This document shows, piece after piece, positions 34,901-49,387 of a stretch of 64,000 bases of DNA; the stretch's first letter is position 1, and each line of letters begins with the position of its first letter. This DNA is from Crossaster papposus (taxonomy: Eukaryota; Echinodermata; Asteroidea; Velatida; Solasteridae), in contig JBAIAA010000650.1 in the NCBI GenBank assembly GCA_037893245.1, positions 124,001-188,000 on the forward strand, in the 5' to 3' direction. Made by a program: the position numbers and the translations under genes. Below the pieces are notes generated by a model that was not told the DNA's origin, did not search any database, and saw only the letters and a program-made list of their open reading frames with translations.

Positions 34901-37900
34901 TTAGATTGACAAGGACGGGAAATATACCAAGATGGAGGAGAGCTACAGATCCAGTCTCCAGGAGCTGGAGTCACGGCAAGGCATCTCACAAGAAGAGATC
35001 TCCCTCAGGAATGAGACAATTGCAAAACTTTTGTAAGTAGAAAAAGCCCAAAATTAACATAAAATATATTGCAATTTTAAATTTGTAGACAACTTTTATT
35101 GACATTTTTAGATCGTTGGGTCGTCATCATTAGCAGAGATTGCAGAATCTTGATTTTATTTTCAAAAATTGGGCTTGAAATTAACAATCTGGACATGTTT
35201 AGCGGATTGCAGCTTTGCCATGTCACGCGCTGAATCGGCGATTGATAGTAACTAATGCGCGTTTTCGTTGTGAATGCTTGTTCGCACGATTCACCACCAA
35301 CTACTAATGGACATTTTTAAGCATGCATCTCTGGATTGGCCTAGGTAATGCCCTTCTGTTGTTTAGCAACAAAATGACTTCATGCCGGAAGGAATAATTT
35401 TAAGCCGGAAGGAATAATTTTAAGCCGGAAGGAATAATTTGGCCAATCACTTTTTGGTTAGCTGCAAATACTTTACCTTTAAGTACTGTCTGAGATAAAA
35501 TGGGCCAATGTCTTATGACCAACTTGCCGAAATGTCTGCATCTTATTCATTGACGACAGCATCCAGGCGGGATTGTACAAGCAGGCGAAGGATCTGATAG
35601 ACATGGCAGTGTCTCTGGAGCAGGAACATTTAGGCTCCAGACCGGAGAGGATGGTAGAGCTCTATGCACTCATGGCTCTGCTGTATGATGAGGTGAGTTC
35701 AACCTGGTTAACGAAACTGGGCACCTGGTTATTGAAACTGGGTAGTTAAACCTGGTTAACGAAACTGGGCACCTGGTTATTGAAACTGGGTTGTCAAGGT
35801 TGTCAAACCTGGTTTACGAAACTGGGTAGTTAAACCTGGTTAACGAAACTGAGTAGTTAAACCTGGTTAACGAAACTGAGTAGTTAAACCTGATTAACGA
35901 AACTGTGTAGTTAAACCTGGTTAACGAAACTGTGTAGTTAAACCTGGTTAACGAAACTGGGTAGTTAAACCTGGTTAAGAAACTGGGTAGTTAAACCTGG
36001 TTACTGAAACCGGTTAACAAAATGGTTACAAATCCAGTTTTACTGATTGGCTCAATACCGAGTTGTACGAGGTGAATTAAACCTTGTTAACCAGTTCGCG
36101 CCGGGTGACAAATATAAACGCAAAGTTTTCCCCAGATTCAAAACGGATGACGCATAAACACGCCACGAGCAAGGCCGGAAATGTCTGGGTGTGCTTCCCG
36201 GTACTGGCGGCCTGAACCTGCTTCGGATCGAATTTTGTTTAAAATAATCCCGCGCGTCGGCTCGGTGATGTTAAAATAATCCCGGCGCAAACTGGTTAAT
36301 AAAAAAGATTAGTTAAACCTGGTTAATAAAAAAGATTAGTTAAACCTGGTTAATAAAATAGTTACAAATGCAGGTTTACTGATCAGCTAATAAAGTGCTA
36401 AGCACCAAGAACAGGAGAAAATCGGTACCGATTACCAAAATATTTTCCCCGAACGTTTCTTGCAGCTATGTAAACTCCACGATTTCATCACAAGAGAACA
36501 GTTAACGGAGTTGAGACCGGCTATCGACTTTGGCAGGAGATCCATCAAGATCAGAGAGACGTTGGAAGGAGAGAGGCACAAGGTATCTACAAATACATGG
36601 GCTATTAAAATATTCAGACAAAATGGCTGTGTACGAGCTACTGGTTGTGGCTTTGAATTACACACAAGTCAATGGTAGTGACAGCAGCCACTTTCCATAG
36701 ACTCGTGTGCAATTTCAAGCCGCAGCCAAGTAATTCAGACACGGCTTGTGTTTCTCTTTCGAGTCTTGTTTCCATGCACGTGTGACTAAGAGTGTATGTA
36801 CCCCTAAATGGGCACCAGTCTATGTCTCTCTTGACCGGTCTACGTTTCTCCGCAACAGTACAAGATGGCTGACTCGGTGATGCGTCTGTCCTTTAATCTC
36901 AACAACTGGAGCGAGTGCCAGGGAGACTCGACTCTTTCTGCCGAGGAGGCCCAAGACGAATCGGTCGTCCAAGCGGACGAGGCCATCCGACTCTTCAAAG
37001 AGGTCAGTCTCCTTCATTCAATCAATTTCACATTGTATCTCGTTTTTGCAGAAGCTGTCTGGCGACAAATTTTCCCATTTGTATGCACTTTCACTTTACT
37101 GTTTTCATCTATGAAGCTCCCTGTGAAAGAAAAAGACCTTGGTGCACTAAGTTTGAAGACAGACCACCAGTCATTCGCTACGCAAATAACAAAACAGGAA
37201 AATAGAGGATCGACCACAGAAAGAAAATAACAGTTTCGCATGTTTTTGTTTAGACAATATTGCTGAACTTTTTTTTTTCTTTTTTTCTTGTTCTTTAGAT
37301 TGGTGATCTTGGTAAAGAGGCTGAAGCCAGCATGACTAAAGCCATTGTGTTCCCTCGCGGTGAATCAGAGCAAATACAGGTAGGTAACCATTATCAACTG
37401 TTACTCACCATTCACAAGTATTCTTGTACACGTAATACAAGAAAGGCGATCGTAAATTTTATTTAATATAATTATATTTTTCGAAACAATTATAGAAAAT
37501 CTAGCACAATCAAATTTGTTGAATGCCTACAATCATTATTTACTTTCAAATAAGTAAGATATTTCTTATTTATTCGGTACTACATTTTTGTTGATATCTG
37601 CAAATGGTGTATCCTACCTTTAACCACTACTTCTTCGGTTTGTTTCCATTGTAAAGTGGTACGAGTTAGCCAGAGAGCAATGCCAGCAAGCCTATGGAGA
37701 GAACTGTAAACTGATGACACGCATCACAAGTAACATAGGAATCTACTATGAAGACAGGGGGGAATATGACAGGGCCTATGATTACTTTTTACAGTGGTAC
37801 GAGATATCAAGAGAGGTAGGTTAAGTTCTTCTATTTTGGCTCAGATTTATCTTTCGTGAAAAACATTTCATCGTATGCATAGCAAAATCAGGCAATTGCC

Positions 37901-38082
37901 AATGGTGTACATGTATACCTACCTTTAACGAGGTCATCTTTTTTCCCCGATTGCGTCAGGTTTTCGGCGAGCAGCACCCAAAGACGTTATCGGCGAATAG
38001 CTGTGTCAACGAACCTCGCTATCGACGCATCAAGGCACGGAGAGAGCAAGAGGCAGCCCAAGACGAGGGGAACGCAGGTTAA
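22956..38082 (+). CDS. DUF4062-NACHT-TPR protein (NPHP3/TTC41-type STAND NTPase), complete
   Basis: Large STAND-type P-loop protein. Exons: 22956-23153, 25150-25218, 25870-25976, 26678-26811, 27116-27249, 29386-29481, 30040-30192, 30824-30960, 31513-31624, 32012-32119, 32248-32421, 32665-32852, 33295-33627, 33948-34062, 34212-34340, 34905-35032, 35560-35692, 36466-36582, 36859-37002, 37299-37379, 37657-37815, 37960-38082 (TAA). Phases join throughout: 1023 aa. N-terminal DUF4062 from about residue 44 (RVFVSSTFRDFHAERE, later VDVDLRWGV and CGWIP). NACHT Walker A GGPGSGKSS with Lys near 321; Walker B VIILIDALNQ with Asp near 412. C-terminal TPR-like helices from about 720. The start MGCGAS fits N-myristoylation plus palmitoylation, as in membrane- or cilium-targeted proteins. 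The acceptor of exon 4 is the least certain; the intron after 32421 uses a GC donor. Function unknown; ciliary or innate-sensing roles are only family-based guesses. Confidence 0.92.
23355..23542. mobile_element. MITE of the TTAAAGGTAGGATACACCA family (complete copy)
   Basis: Begins TTTAAAGGTAGTATACACCA and ends in the inverse CGCCTACCTTTAA, in intron 1 of the NACHT gene. Related copies or halves are at 16320-16565, 24395-24676, 37437-37622, 43800-43990 and 45722-45950. They share CGTTTAACTGACTTGTCCG and GTTTTACAATCATGGATG on one side or AGATATC with TTGAATGCC-type blocks on the other. Confidence 0.6.
24840..25010. repeat. Two tandem diverged copies of an about 90-bp unit in NACHT intron 1
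   Basis: AACAGGTGACTGCATTCCAA near 24845 recurs as AACAGGTGACCGCATTCCAA near 24930. Each is followed by a CAGGA(A/C)TTAGGAATTT-like block and AAAGTA. No coding potential. Confidence 0.55.
26150..26540. mobile_element. hAT-type MITE, copy 2, carrying a 12-bp tandem array (NACHT intron 3)
   Basis: Ends CAGAGTTGTATTCGAGTCC and the inverse CTCGAATACAACTCTG, with perfect 8-bp flanking duplications GCTACAGG (26142-26149 and 26541-26548). Between about 26190 and 26391 lie roughly 17 copies of a 12-bp unit (TCACAAGTCCGG). The right side shares AACAATGACAAAGGAATGCT with copies 1 and 4. The 108-codon reading of repeated Ser-Pro-Val-Thr is a product of the array, not a gene. Confidence 0.9.
26847..26990. 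mobile_element. MITE fragment with GTGACCCAGCACATCAAAATC end
   Basis: GTGACCCAGCACATCAAAAT and AGGAATAAGTCGGAAAATGA at 26855-26900 match the copy at 33681-33917. That copy has the same sequence at its left and the inverse ATTTTGATGTGCTGGGTCAC at its right, so the family is an inverted-repeat MITE. Confidence 0.55.
27880..28445. mobile_element. Degenerate hAT-type MITE, copy 3, with tandem CAAGACAAATCAC-type array
   Basis: Left end resembles GTTGTTGTCAAGTCCC and right end GACTTGATTACAACTCT, diverged relatives of the ends of copies 1 and 2. Inside are long imperfect arrays of 10-21 bp units (AAGTCGCAAGGCAAATCACG, AGATCACCAGACAG). I could not define a clean target duplication. It lies in intron 5 of the NACHT gene. 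Confidence 0.5.
28725..28976. mobile_element. Inverted-repeat MITE (GGGGCCAATTTCATGGAGCT ends)
   Basis: Starts CAGGGGCCAATTTCATGGAG and ends with the inverse CTCCGTGAAATTGGCTCCTG. The interior is rich in GCTTAGCA and TGCTAAGC words. It is a relative of the element inserted at 19662-19907, and a part copy appears near 55215-55300. Confidence 0.65.
29525..29765. mobile_element. TTAA-flanked piggyBac-like MITE, copy a (NACHT intron 6)
   Basis: TTAACCAGTTCGCGCCGG at the left and CCCGGCGCAAACTGGTTAA at the right: inverted ends with TTAA target duplications. It contains GCAAGGCCGGAATTG-type direct repeats. No open reading frame of note. Confidence 0.8.
30205..30755. mobile_element. hAT-type MITE, copy 4, with long 10-bp tandem array (NACHT intron 7)
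   Basis: From about 30216 to 30585 runs an array of a 10-bp unit (CTGCGAGTCC and variants), roughly 36 units. It is followed by GTTCATCTG/CATTCCTTTGTC-type sequence that is the reverse complement of the right half of copy 2, then CTTGCAGGGACTC near the end. So this is the same family in the opposite orientation, with a different array. The outer ends are diverged and no clear target duplication was found. The 147-233 codon readings across the array are spurious. Confidence 0.7.
31743..31951. mobile_element. TTAA-flanked piggyBac-like MITE, copy b (NACHT intron 9)
   Basis: Ends TTAACCAGTTCGAGCCGG and CCGGCGCGAACTGGTTAA with TTAA on both sides. Its interior is inverted relative to copy a (GATCCGAGCC, then GATGGTACCGGGAAGCACAC). 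Confidence 0.8.
34425..34617 (-). mobile_element. tRNA-derived SINE in NACHT intron 15
   Basis: Minus strand reads GGCCGGTTTAGCTCAGTCAG, TAGAGTATCTGACTAAG, then GCGGTTCAAGTCGGCC, a clear tRNA-like head with A and B boxes. A repeat-like body follows toward 34425. The intronic position and trailing body favour a SINE over a working tRNA gene. Confidence 0.6.
35697..36060. repeat. 27-bp minisatellite in NACHT intron 17
   Basis: About a dozen units of AAACCTGGTTAACGAAACTG followed by a G(G/A)GTAGTT spacer. The array starts 5 bp into the intron and resumes as TTAAACCTGGTTAATAAAA after the MITE at 36087-36299. The unit itself supplies TTAA target sites. Confidence 0.85.
36087..36299. mobile_element. 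TTAA-flanked piggyBac-like MITE, copy c, inserted into the minisatellite
   Basis: TTAACCAGTTCGCGCCGG at the left, CCGGCGCAAACTGGTTAA at the right, with TTAA duplicated. Minisatellite-type sequence lies on both sides, so the array predates the insertion. Confidence 0.85.
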
Positions 38083-38136
38083 GAAGAAACTAATATTACC
38101 CACGATGAGCATAGACTGGCAATAATGAGCATCTTA

Positions 38137-38369
38137 CGTAACCAGTTCACGCCAGGATTATTTTGACATTGTCCGGGCCCAGGCGCGGGATTGTTTTTCA
38201 CGAACCTCGATCCGAGACGGGTTTAGGCCGGCATCTGTGGGTAGCACACCCTGATATGTCTGGCCGCCAACAGATATTTCTGGCCTTGCTCTTGACGTGT
38301 TTATCTGTCATCTGTTTTAAATTCCGGAAAAAACTTGCGTTTTCACATTATCCGACGCAAACTGGTTAA
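38137..38369. mobile_element. TTAA-flanked piggyBac-like MITE, copy d (NACHT 3' UTR)
   Basis: Diverged left end GTAACCAGTTCACGCC and right end CGACGCAAACTGGTTAA, beginning about 55 bp past the NACHT stop codon. It is the most eroded of the five copies. Confidence 0.7.
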
Positions 38370-39918
38370 GTTTTGTTTAATCTTGTATTAATTACAAACT
38401 TTCTTAAAAGCTTTTTTTTTTTTCAAGATGGAATTTGCATTGGGTTAATGTGAGTTTTATACTTGTTGTATCAGACCTTGCTTTTGTCAACTTTCTCAAC
38501 CGTAAAAAAAGGGAAATATATTATTTTTTTGTACACCTCTGTGCCTTAATTTTCTCTTTTTCCAAAACAAAAAATTCATTTTTATATATTTAAACATCGT
38601 CGGGCAACGATGTTTTCTCAATTGTTACGATTTGTATTTTCTTAGAGATTTCATAATCGCAATGTATAGTAATTGTGTGTATTATCTTTTATTTTTTGCT
38701 CGGATGTTTTTAACACAGAACGGGCAAGAACATAAAAAGGTTAAGTATTATTTTCCATTTTACTTTGTGAAAGAAAGTTTTAACTTGGGTTAAACTGCAG
38801 GAAATGACAATGATTTGCTTAAAAGCTCGACATGAAATTAAAGAGATTCGCGTAGTGACATTTCAAATCAATTGTATTTGTTCGCATATTTAAGACTTTG
38901 TAAGACTTTTTGAATGCTTCCCGGAACAAAATTTGAGACCCAAAATAACCACACAAAGCAGGTTAAAATTCCTGTCATTTGATTGGTTGATCGTATGTCA
39001 TTGAATGATATTTGTCCCAATACACAATATCTATAAAAAGGTAATTTACCGAGGCATTATGGTAATTTCTTTTCACATTGCCAACCCAAGAAGAAACGTA
39101 GTCTATTTTGGATAACACTACACTACTGGGCTTTTCTTGCTAGAAGTAGAATTACTATAATTAAAATGTTTGGACTTTATAAATGGTCCTTAGAGATAAT
39201 TGGAAGCTGATGGGTAGGAAATTAGGTTTGGGCTGATCAACTCGACAGGAAATTTATTAGCTGATACTTATTTTTATACTTATACTTTTATATTTATGCC
39301 GAGTATTAAGTTTTAGCTTTGGACTTCTTGGCCACGCTGGGAATACAGTTCATTTTTCAAGACAAAATGTTTCCAAGACTGTAACAGTTCTAACTTAACT
39401 CGCCAATACCATGGTTTTGTGATTTATTTCTGCATTTTGTTACAAAACAGTGTCAAGACATATACACCAGTTTACAAACATTGCACAACAAGTTGTGTTA
39501 GCACAACTTGGCAATTATTAAAGATTTTATTGAGCAAATTAAACCAACTCTGAAATGTGTACACATGTACCACTAATCAAAATTGTAAGAAAATATAACT
39601 TTTACTGACTAACAATAGCTGTGTTTCGGGTAAATGTTAAACAACAAGTTCTTATTCTATAAATTTTGTAAAATACACCTCTATTTTCCAAATGTAATAA
39701 TTATCCATTTTTTTAAAGACCTTTGAGAACTTAACTATTATTATTTTTTTTTTTTTGGGGGGGGCCTTTAATAAATCTAGCTATTTCAAACAGACTTTTT
39801 AATGACCTGTGCAATAAATGTCCATATGTACATGTCGAAAACTAGCTACAGTGTGATATCAACCTAAGAAATTATCTTTACTCTAAAATTTGTCTAAAGT
39901 TCAGTTGATTCTATTACT

Positions 39919-40317
39919 ATATGTGACCTGGCACCACGAAATGGGTGGAAAGTTGCACAAAGAAAAATTGACATTATTACATTTCTAGAAAAAAGAAGCC
40001 CTAAGCTTTCAAATGATGTACATGTATTGTGTGTTACTGTAGCTTATTCCTAGGCGCTGCTATATTTTGAGAAAACAAAGTTTAAAGTCTGTGAACCGTG
40101 CCAAATATACTATCACTCACTGCAATTCAGCCGCAAAAAAAACACACTTTAGAGTTGAGCTATGAAATGTTGGGATATGATAAAGAATGGTTTTATGTAT
40201 GTAAAAACGTTACCAACTCGAAACCGACCTCCCACTTAAAAAATTGACGTTTTGGCCAATAACTCGCTTTGGTAATGTGCGACTTTCCGCTCATTTCGTG
40301 GTGCCAGGTCACATATT
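39919..40317. mobile_element. Inverted-repeat MITE (ATGTGACCTGGCACCACGAA ends)
   Basis: Left end ATGTGACCTGGCACCACGAA and right end TTCGTGGTGCCAGGTCACAT are exact inverses. The internal arms also pair in parts. About 400 bp, no coding capacity. Confidence 0.75.
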
Positions 40318-40466
40318 ACTGTTACTACAAAATTTGGGGCTGCGTTCCAATCCCTCGAACGTATGTCAACAACAGCGAGTCAAATATTTTTATAACGGCC
40401 GACGCAACAATAAATGTTGCGGTGTTGCACTTTCACTGCCATGCTAAATCAACATTTTATAAAATG

Positions 40467-40632
40467 ACAAAACTTTACTGCACTTTACTTTTGTTTTTAA
40501 TGTTGAGTGACGACAGTGTTTGTTACGTCGAGTATTTTTTGTCTGCTAATTAGCAGACAAAAAATACTCGACGTAACAAACACTGTCGTCACTCAACATT
40601 AAAAACAAAAGTAAAGTGCAGTAAAGTTTTGT
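40467..40632. repeat. Perfect spacer-free palindrome, 83-bp arms
   Basis: The arm 40467-40549 is the exact reverse complement of 40550-40632. The centre is CTGCTAATTAGCAG. Imperfect pairing continues about 7 bp beyond each side. It begins about 150 bp after the MITE at 39919-40317. Confidence 0.95.
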
Positions 40633-41037
40633 TATTTTACAATTTGTTTAAATTATATAAAGATTTATCTCCATCCATTTCCATGAAGAAGGCTTTTGTA
40701 TTAAGACTAATAAATACATGTACGTAATTATATATATTTTGTTACGGCCCCTTGACTCTAATCATGATCTATGTACAAATATTAAAGCGTGCAGTATAAA
40801 ACCTAATATTGCATGCTTGAATTATTTTTGGTTTGTGTACAAATCACGTTAACTAAAGAATAAATCGCAACTGCGGTCGGTTTACGGTTTTGCCCCAAAT
40901 GGGATGTGTTGATTATGCGCACGCAGGAGGTATTCGCACAATTTCTCGGGAAGGAATGGGGTGCCAACGTTTCCAAGATTGTATTCAACTAGCTTGGCTA
41001 ATGCTTGTCAGGGACCGAGTTGCATTAGCAAAAGACC

Positions 41038-41629
41038 AGGAGCCAATTCCATAAAAGCATTATAAGCCTAGTTGGTTGCTAACTTCTCTAGTTACTTGCT
41101 AAATATATTCCATAAAACCATTATACGCTTAGCAAGGTTCCTAGTTGCAATTGCTAAAATTAGAATAGGTTTGGGGTATGTCTAAATCCTTAGCACCATT
41201 CAACGTCACTTTCAATCTTTCATCTTTTGGGAATTTGTATTGACATCCTTACGCGCAGAGTCAAGGACAGATTTTCCTGAGTCGAGTAATTATAAGGCTT
41301 CTTTCCTCTTTTTTGATTTGAAACACTCTGTGCTTAGGCCAATACAAATGTACTTACCCTAAATAGGGTACAGAGAAATGCATTGACAATACAACCCACA
41401 GCATGACCTGATTTGAACTCTTTCCCTATTGTTAACTCAAACTGACCATGTACTTTGGCGATTATGCAAACCCCACACCATTCTTACTAGCAAGCTGCAA
41501 GCAAGCAACTACGGTGTTATGGAATGCGATTTAGTTGATTGCTAGCAAACAACCAACTAGGCATTTGGAATCTTGCTAAAACCTAGTAATATACTAAGTT
41601 AGAATGCTTTTATGGAATTGGGCCCAGGT
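41038..41629. mobile_element. About 590-bp inverted-repeat element
   Basis: AGGAGCCAATTCCATAAAAG at the left and CTTTTATGGAATTGGGCCC at the right are inverses, and CTAGTTGGTTGCTA inside the left arm recurs inverted near 41530-41560. It reads as a non-autonomous fold-back or MITE. Confidence 0.65.
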
Positions 41630-41839
41630 GTTTTGTTTTTTGGGTTTTTTTGGGGGGGAGGGGGGATGTTAACGCCTATCACAAGGCCAAAAAGCCACTC
41701 AAAATATGCGTTTTATTCTTGTTTATTGCATTTGTTTACGTGAACTGTGTGAACCGCTAGTGAACAATTCAAGAGATCAAGTGATATTCAGCGACAGTTA
41801 ACTAGTGAATCGTCAACGGCGAAAGTTACATGTAATCCG

Positions 41840-42082
41840 TTAACCAGTTCGCGCCGGATGACGTATATAAACGCAAAGTTTCCCCCCAGATTCAAAACGG
41901 ATGACGCATACACACGCCACGAGCAAGGCCGGAAATGTCTGTCAGCAGCGAGCAAGGCCGGAAATGCGTGGGTGTGCTTTCCGGTACCATCGGCCTGAAC
42001 CCGCCTCGGATCAAGTTTCGTTAAAAATAATCCCGCCCCTCGACTCGGTGATGTTAACATAATCCCGGCGCGAACTGGTTAA
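41840..42082. mobile_element. TTAA-flanked piggyBac-like MITE, copy e
   Basis: TTAACCAGTTCGCGCCGG and CCGGCGCGAACTGGTTAA are exact inverted ends bounded by TTAA. This is the best preserved copy, with two GAGCAAGGCCGGAAATG direct repeats inside. It lies 3' of TMEM50. Confidence 0.85.
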
Positions 42083-42509
42083 TAAAACAGTTGTTGTTCG
42101 AGAGTGAATAAAAGACACCATATTCGAAAACCAACACAACCGGATTTTGTTGGAATCTGTTAGGATGGGTATTGGACCAGTCTTTTTGCACTGGGTTAGT
42201 TAGGCATACCTCCAGAATCAGACTCCAAAAGTTTGTGCGTACAGTTTGCCATATGGTGTTGGAATTTGACAGGTTGGGTATGGTTCCTAGTAAATTACGC
42301 TAGGGAGTTAGAGTTAATGTTCCTGATAAAACAAAAAATTACACCTATCTACACTCTAGAAGTTACAGTGTACTATATATTTTAGAATCACTTTTTATAT
42401 ACATTTGTTTTACCACAAAGAAATTATACACACAGATCTGTACAAGAAAAAAATAACAACAAATAAACATATCGTGAATCATCAAAAATGTGACAAAATC
42501 ACCCGCAAC

Positions 42510-46560
<4,051 letters not shown>

Positions 46561-49387
46561 TGCGACAGTTTCCAGCAACTACTCCGTGTGGGCGAGTTTG
46601 GTTTTTTATTCAAAGAGGGGACGTAGAACAATAGAGGACAATAGGGTCCCCGATTTCGACAAGGTCCCCGATTCCGATTTGTGTACAAAACCTATGGGAG
46701 GCCTTCCGAAAAGTACAAACAAAAATAAAAATAGGAGGTCCTCGATTGGAGGCGTATACACACTTAATTGTGTGTGCCAGTGTGTGTTGTGTGTACTGTT
46801 AAATCTTGTCAACTTCACCCGGCAAAGGTGTGTTCAACTTGGCTAAAATTTCTCCCGAGGGTCTCTCTTATGAAGCTGGTGCTGCAAAAACAAACATGAA
46901 AAAAGAAAGACAACCTTAAATCATAATACATGAGACAGAATCAGACCAATTATTATCACATTTTCTAACTTTGTCTCCCTTTTAAAAATCCTCCGAAGCC
47001 AAAAATCAGAAAAAGATAATATATTTTTACGAATTTAAATTTGTTTTGACTCGATTTAAAATTAGTAAAATAAGAATATTCTTAATATTTTGAGATAGAA
47101 AAATTAATAAAATAAAAATTGGGAAAAAAATAAAGTAGGATCTGTCTCAGTGAGTCTCACATGTAAGACCAAACGCTTTCGACTAAAGTTGTGTGCTGTA
47201 CGAGCCGTATGTGGCTAGGCATTTACTGAAGTTTCGGCTAAATGTCCACTTCTAAGTTCTATTTTGTTATGTTAAGACAGTCTTGAAAATCTCACCTCAG
47301 TCCTTTTATGGCTTTATTATAAAACTAATCCAACAAAACATGTACATTTGCCTACACAAACAGAGAGGCATGAAGCCATGATGAGATGAGTCATTGACTT
47401 GTCACAATCCTGAGTGTCATTCTAATGTCGACCCAAGGCATGGACGGTCGACCGTACGTGACAAAATTATGAAATGGTGAATCACAATATCAGTTATATA
47501 TACACTTTCAAATTTCATTGATCTCAAAAGTGTAATTAACATTAAGCATAACTTACGAAGTGCATTAGAACTTGTAGAACATAAAAAGCTATTTTCTGAG
47601 CACATACTTTGTGCAGATTTCCGTGCAACACCAACACACACAGACCATCACAAATAACAAATTATCACAAGAGGGCGCCTCGGTAACCTACTGCGCCCTC
47701 TGTTGGGAAATAACAGCCAATGAGGACGTTTTAGTAATTGTTTTTAGTGGTTTCGTCTAGTCAACACCAACGGCTTTTTTATGTTTTAATTGAAGATTTC
47801 TTTTGCAAAACCTACCATTCTCGCAGTCGGCATGACGTCACGAAAGGGTGAGCCGTCCATAACAACATGCGTTAAACTTCAAATGTTCCCCCATAGACAA
47901 GGAGTGGAAAAAAAGAACCTCCATGTCTATGGTTCCCCTTTGCGCTAAGTGCATAAACAATGGGAAGATAAACGAGGTTCCCGGATGTCCGACCGCGAGA
48001 ATAGAAAGAGTTTATATACATGTAGATGTTTGTGTCCTTATCATTGTTGAATTACGTTGATCATTTTTATGATAATTTATGTTGATCCTTTCGAATGGCT
48101 CACGTGCATCACGAAGAGCAGATCAAAAAGTGCGCCCTATAATGACAAACAAGATGATTTCACCCTTAGGTTTCACTGTGTACAAGGATGATACATGGTA
48201 TTCTATGTCATGCTGCTGATGAGTGCCAAACGGTACGAAACATTATGTCCAGAAGTTAATTTAACTCGTATCCTAAATGTATTTCATATATTTTTTAATT
48301 TATCAATTCTAAATGGTTGGCCAAATAACTGTAGTAGCCTAGTATTACAAGAAGCAATCCTGGAGTTTCAGGGATCAGAATCTGTTATTTTCGCCTTTTC
48401 AGGGACAAGAGTAGGCAAGTTCAAAATAGGCAGTACTTTTTTCTGGTTATCCTTGAATTTATATTACGCACTTATTCTGAGAGAATGTGTAGCCGACCAT
48501 GACCGATAAAGGCAGACATAATGTGGGGAAATTACAAAGTTGTAAGATGAATACAAAGTCTACTGTGTCCTTTGTATTGCCAGAACTTTACGCCTACGGC
48601 ATTCGGTATATAATTACAGTAGGTGAATAAAACTGCTTGCCTTAAAAAGCAACGAACCTCGGCCGTGACAATGGCAGATATTGTTGTGCTTACCGGCAGT
48701 AATGTCTGTTGTGGTCGCCCTATTGTTCGACTTTTTCAAAGAGGGAAAATATTTTTTGAACATAATTCAAGCTATAAGCTTTGGCATAACAAATCAAATT
48801 GGCTAGTCTCAACTCGCTATTTATATCGACACTGTTTTTTTTAAGGCAACACTGAATCGAGGTTTCAGAATGATTCTACGACAGAATATGCTTTTATTTC
48901 TGCTAAAAGTAGAGGGTGCTCCAGAAAATATTTCAGCACTCCCGCGGGCTTGTCATCCCACTATAACCACGAAACAAAATGGCACCACGAAGCACGTCTA
49001 TGGAGTTTGGCTAAAAAGTAATGAAAATACAAGTCCGTCCTAAGTTCCAGTCTCCATTTGAGCAACAAGTTATTTAAATTAACTGGCAAAAGCAATACTA
49101 TAATTGTTTATCTGCGATGCAGTTAAACTGGTGACCAGAATTATGAAAAGACTGGGATATGGTCACGACTACGACATGGTTATGGCTATCAGTAATTCAG
49201 AGATGTGTTTGAGATTAATTCCAGGCACAATAGACCCCCGTGTCTAAATGTTAACTAAATGGATAATCAATTAAGTCATGGGTATAGCTCCCTGTTGGTG
49301 AATCGCCTATAGCTGTGCCTATACAATTTCCTTTTTTTAAGTATCTGCTTGATTCGCCACGTCAAAGAGTAAACTCTTTATTTTAGC
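46561..49387. other. TMEM50 upstream region and 3' flank of the GlcNAc transferase
   Basis: No exon identified. It holds a MITE-like element at 47817-48003 with inverted ends CATTCTCGCAGTCGG and CCGACCGCGAGAATA (a relative of the left end is at 17036) and a GAGGGCGCC/GCGCCCTC inverted pair at 47671-47701. A plus-strand 104-codon reading at 48195-48509 has no family character and no splice support. Confidence 0.5.

Larger units (their letters stand above)
38083..42509. other. Region between the converging NACHT and TMEM50 genes (3' UTRs and repeats)
   Basis: Besides the elements listed separately at 38137-38369, 39919-40317, 40467-40632, 41038-41629 and 41840-42082, this is AT-rich non-coding sequence with a T12/G8 run near 39745. 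AATAAA at 39813-39818 could serve the NACHT gene but lies 1.7 kb past its stop. No further exon was seen. Confidence 0.5.

Noticed and set aside
48195-48509. 104-codon plus-strand frame
   Set aside because: No recognisable family, no splice context, and composition like the AT-rich flank.
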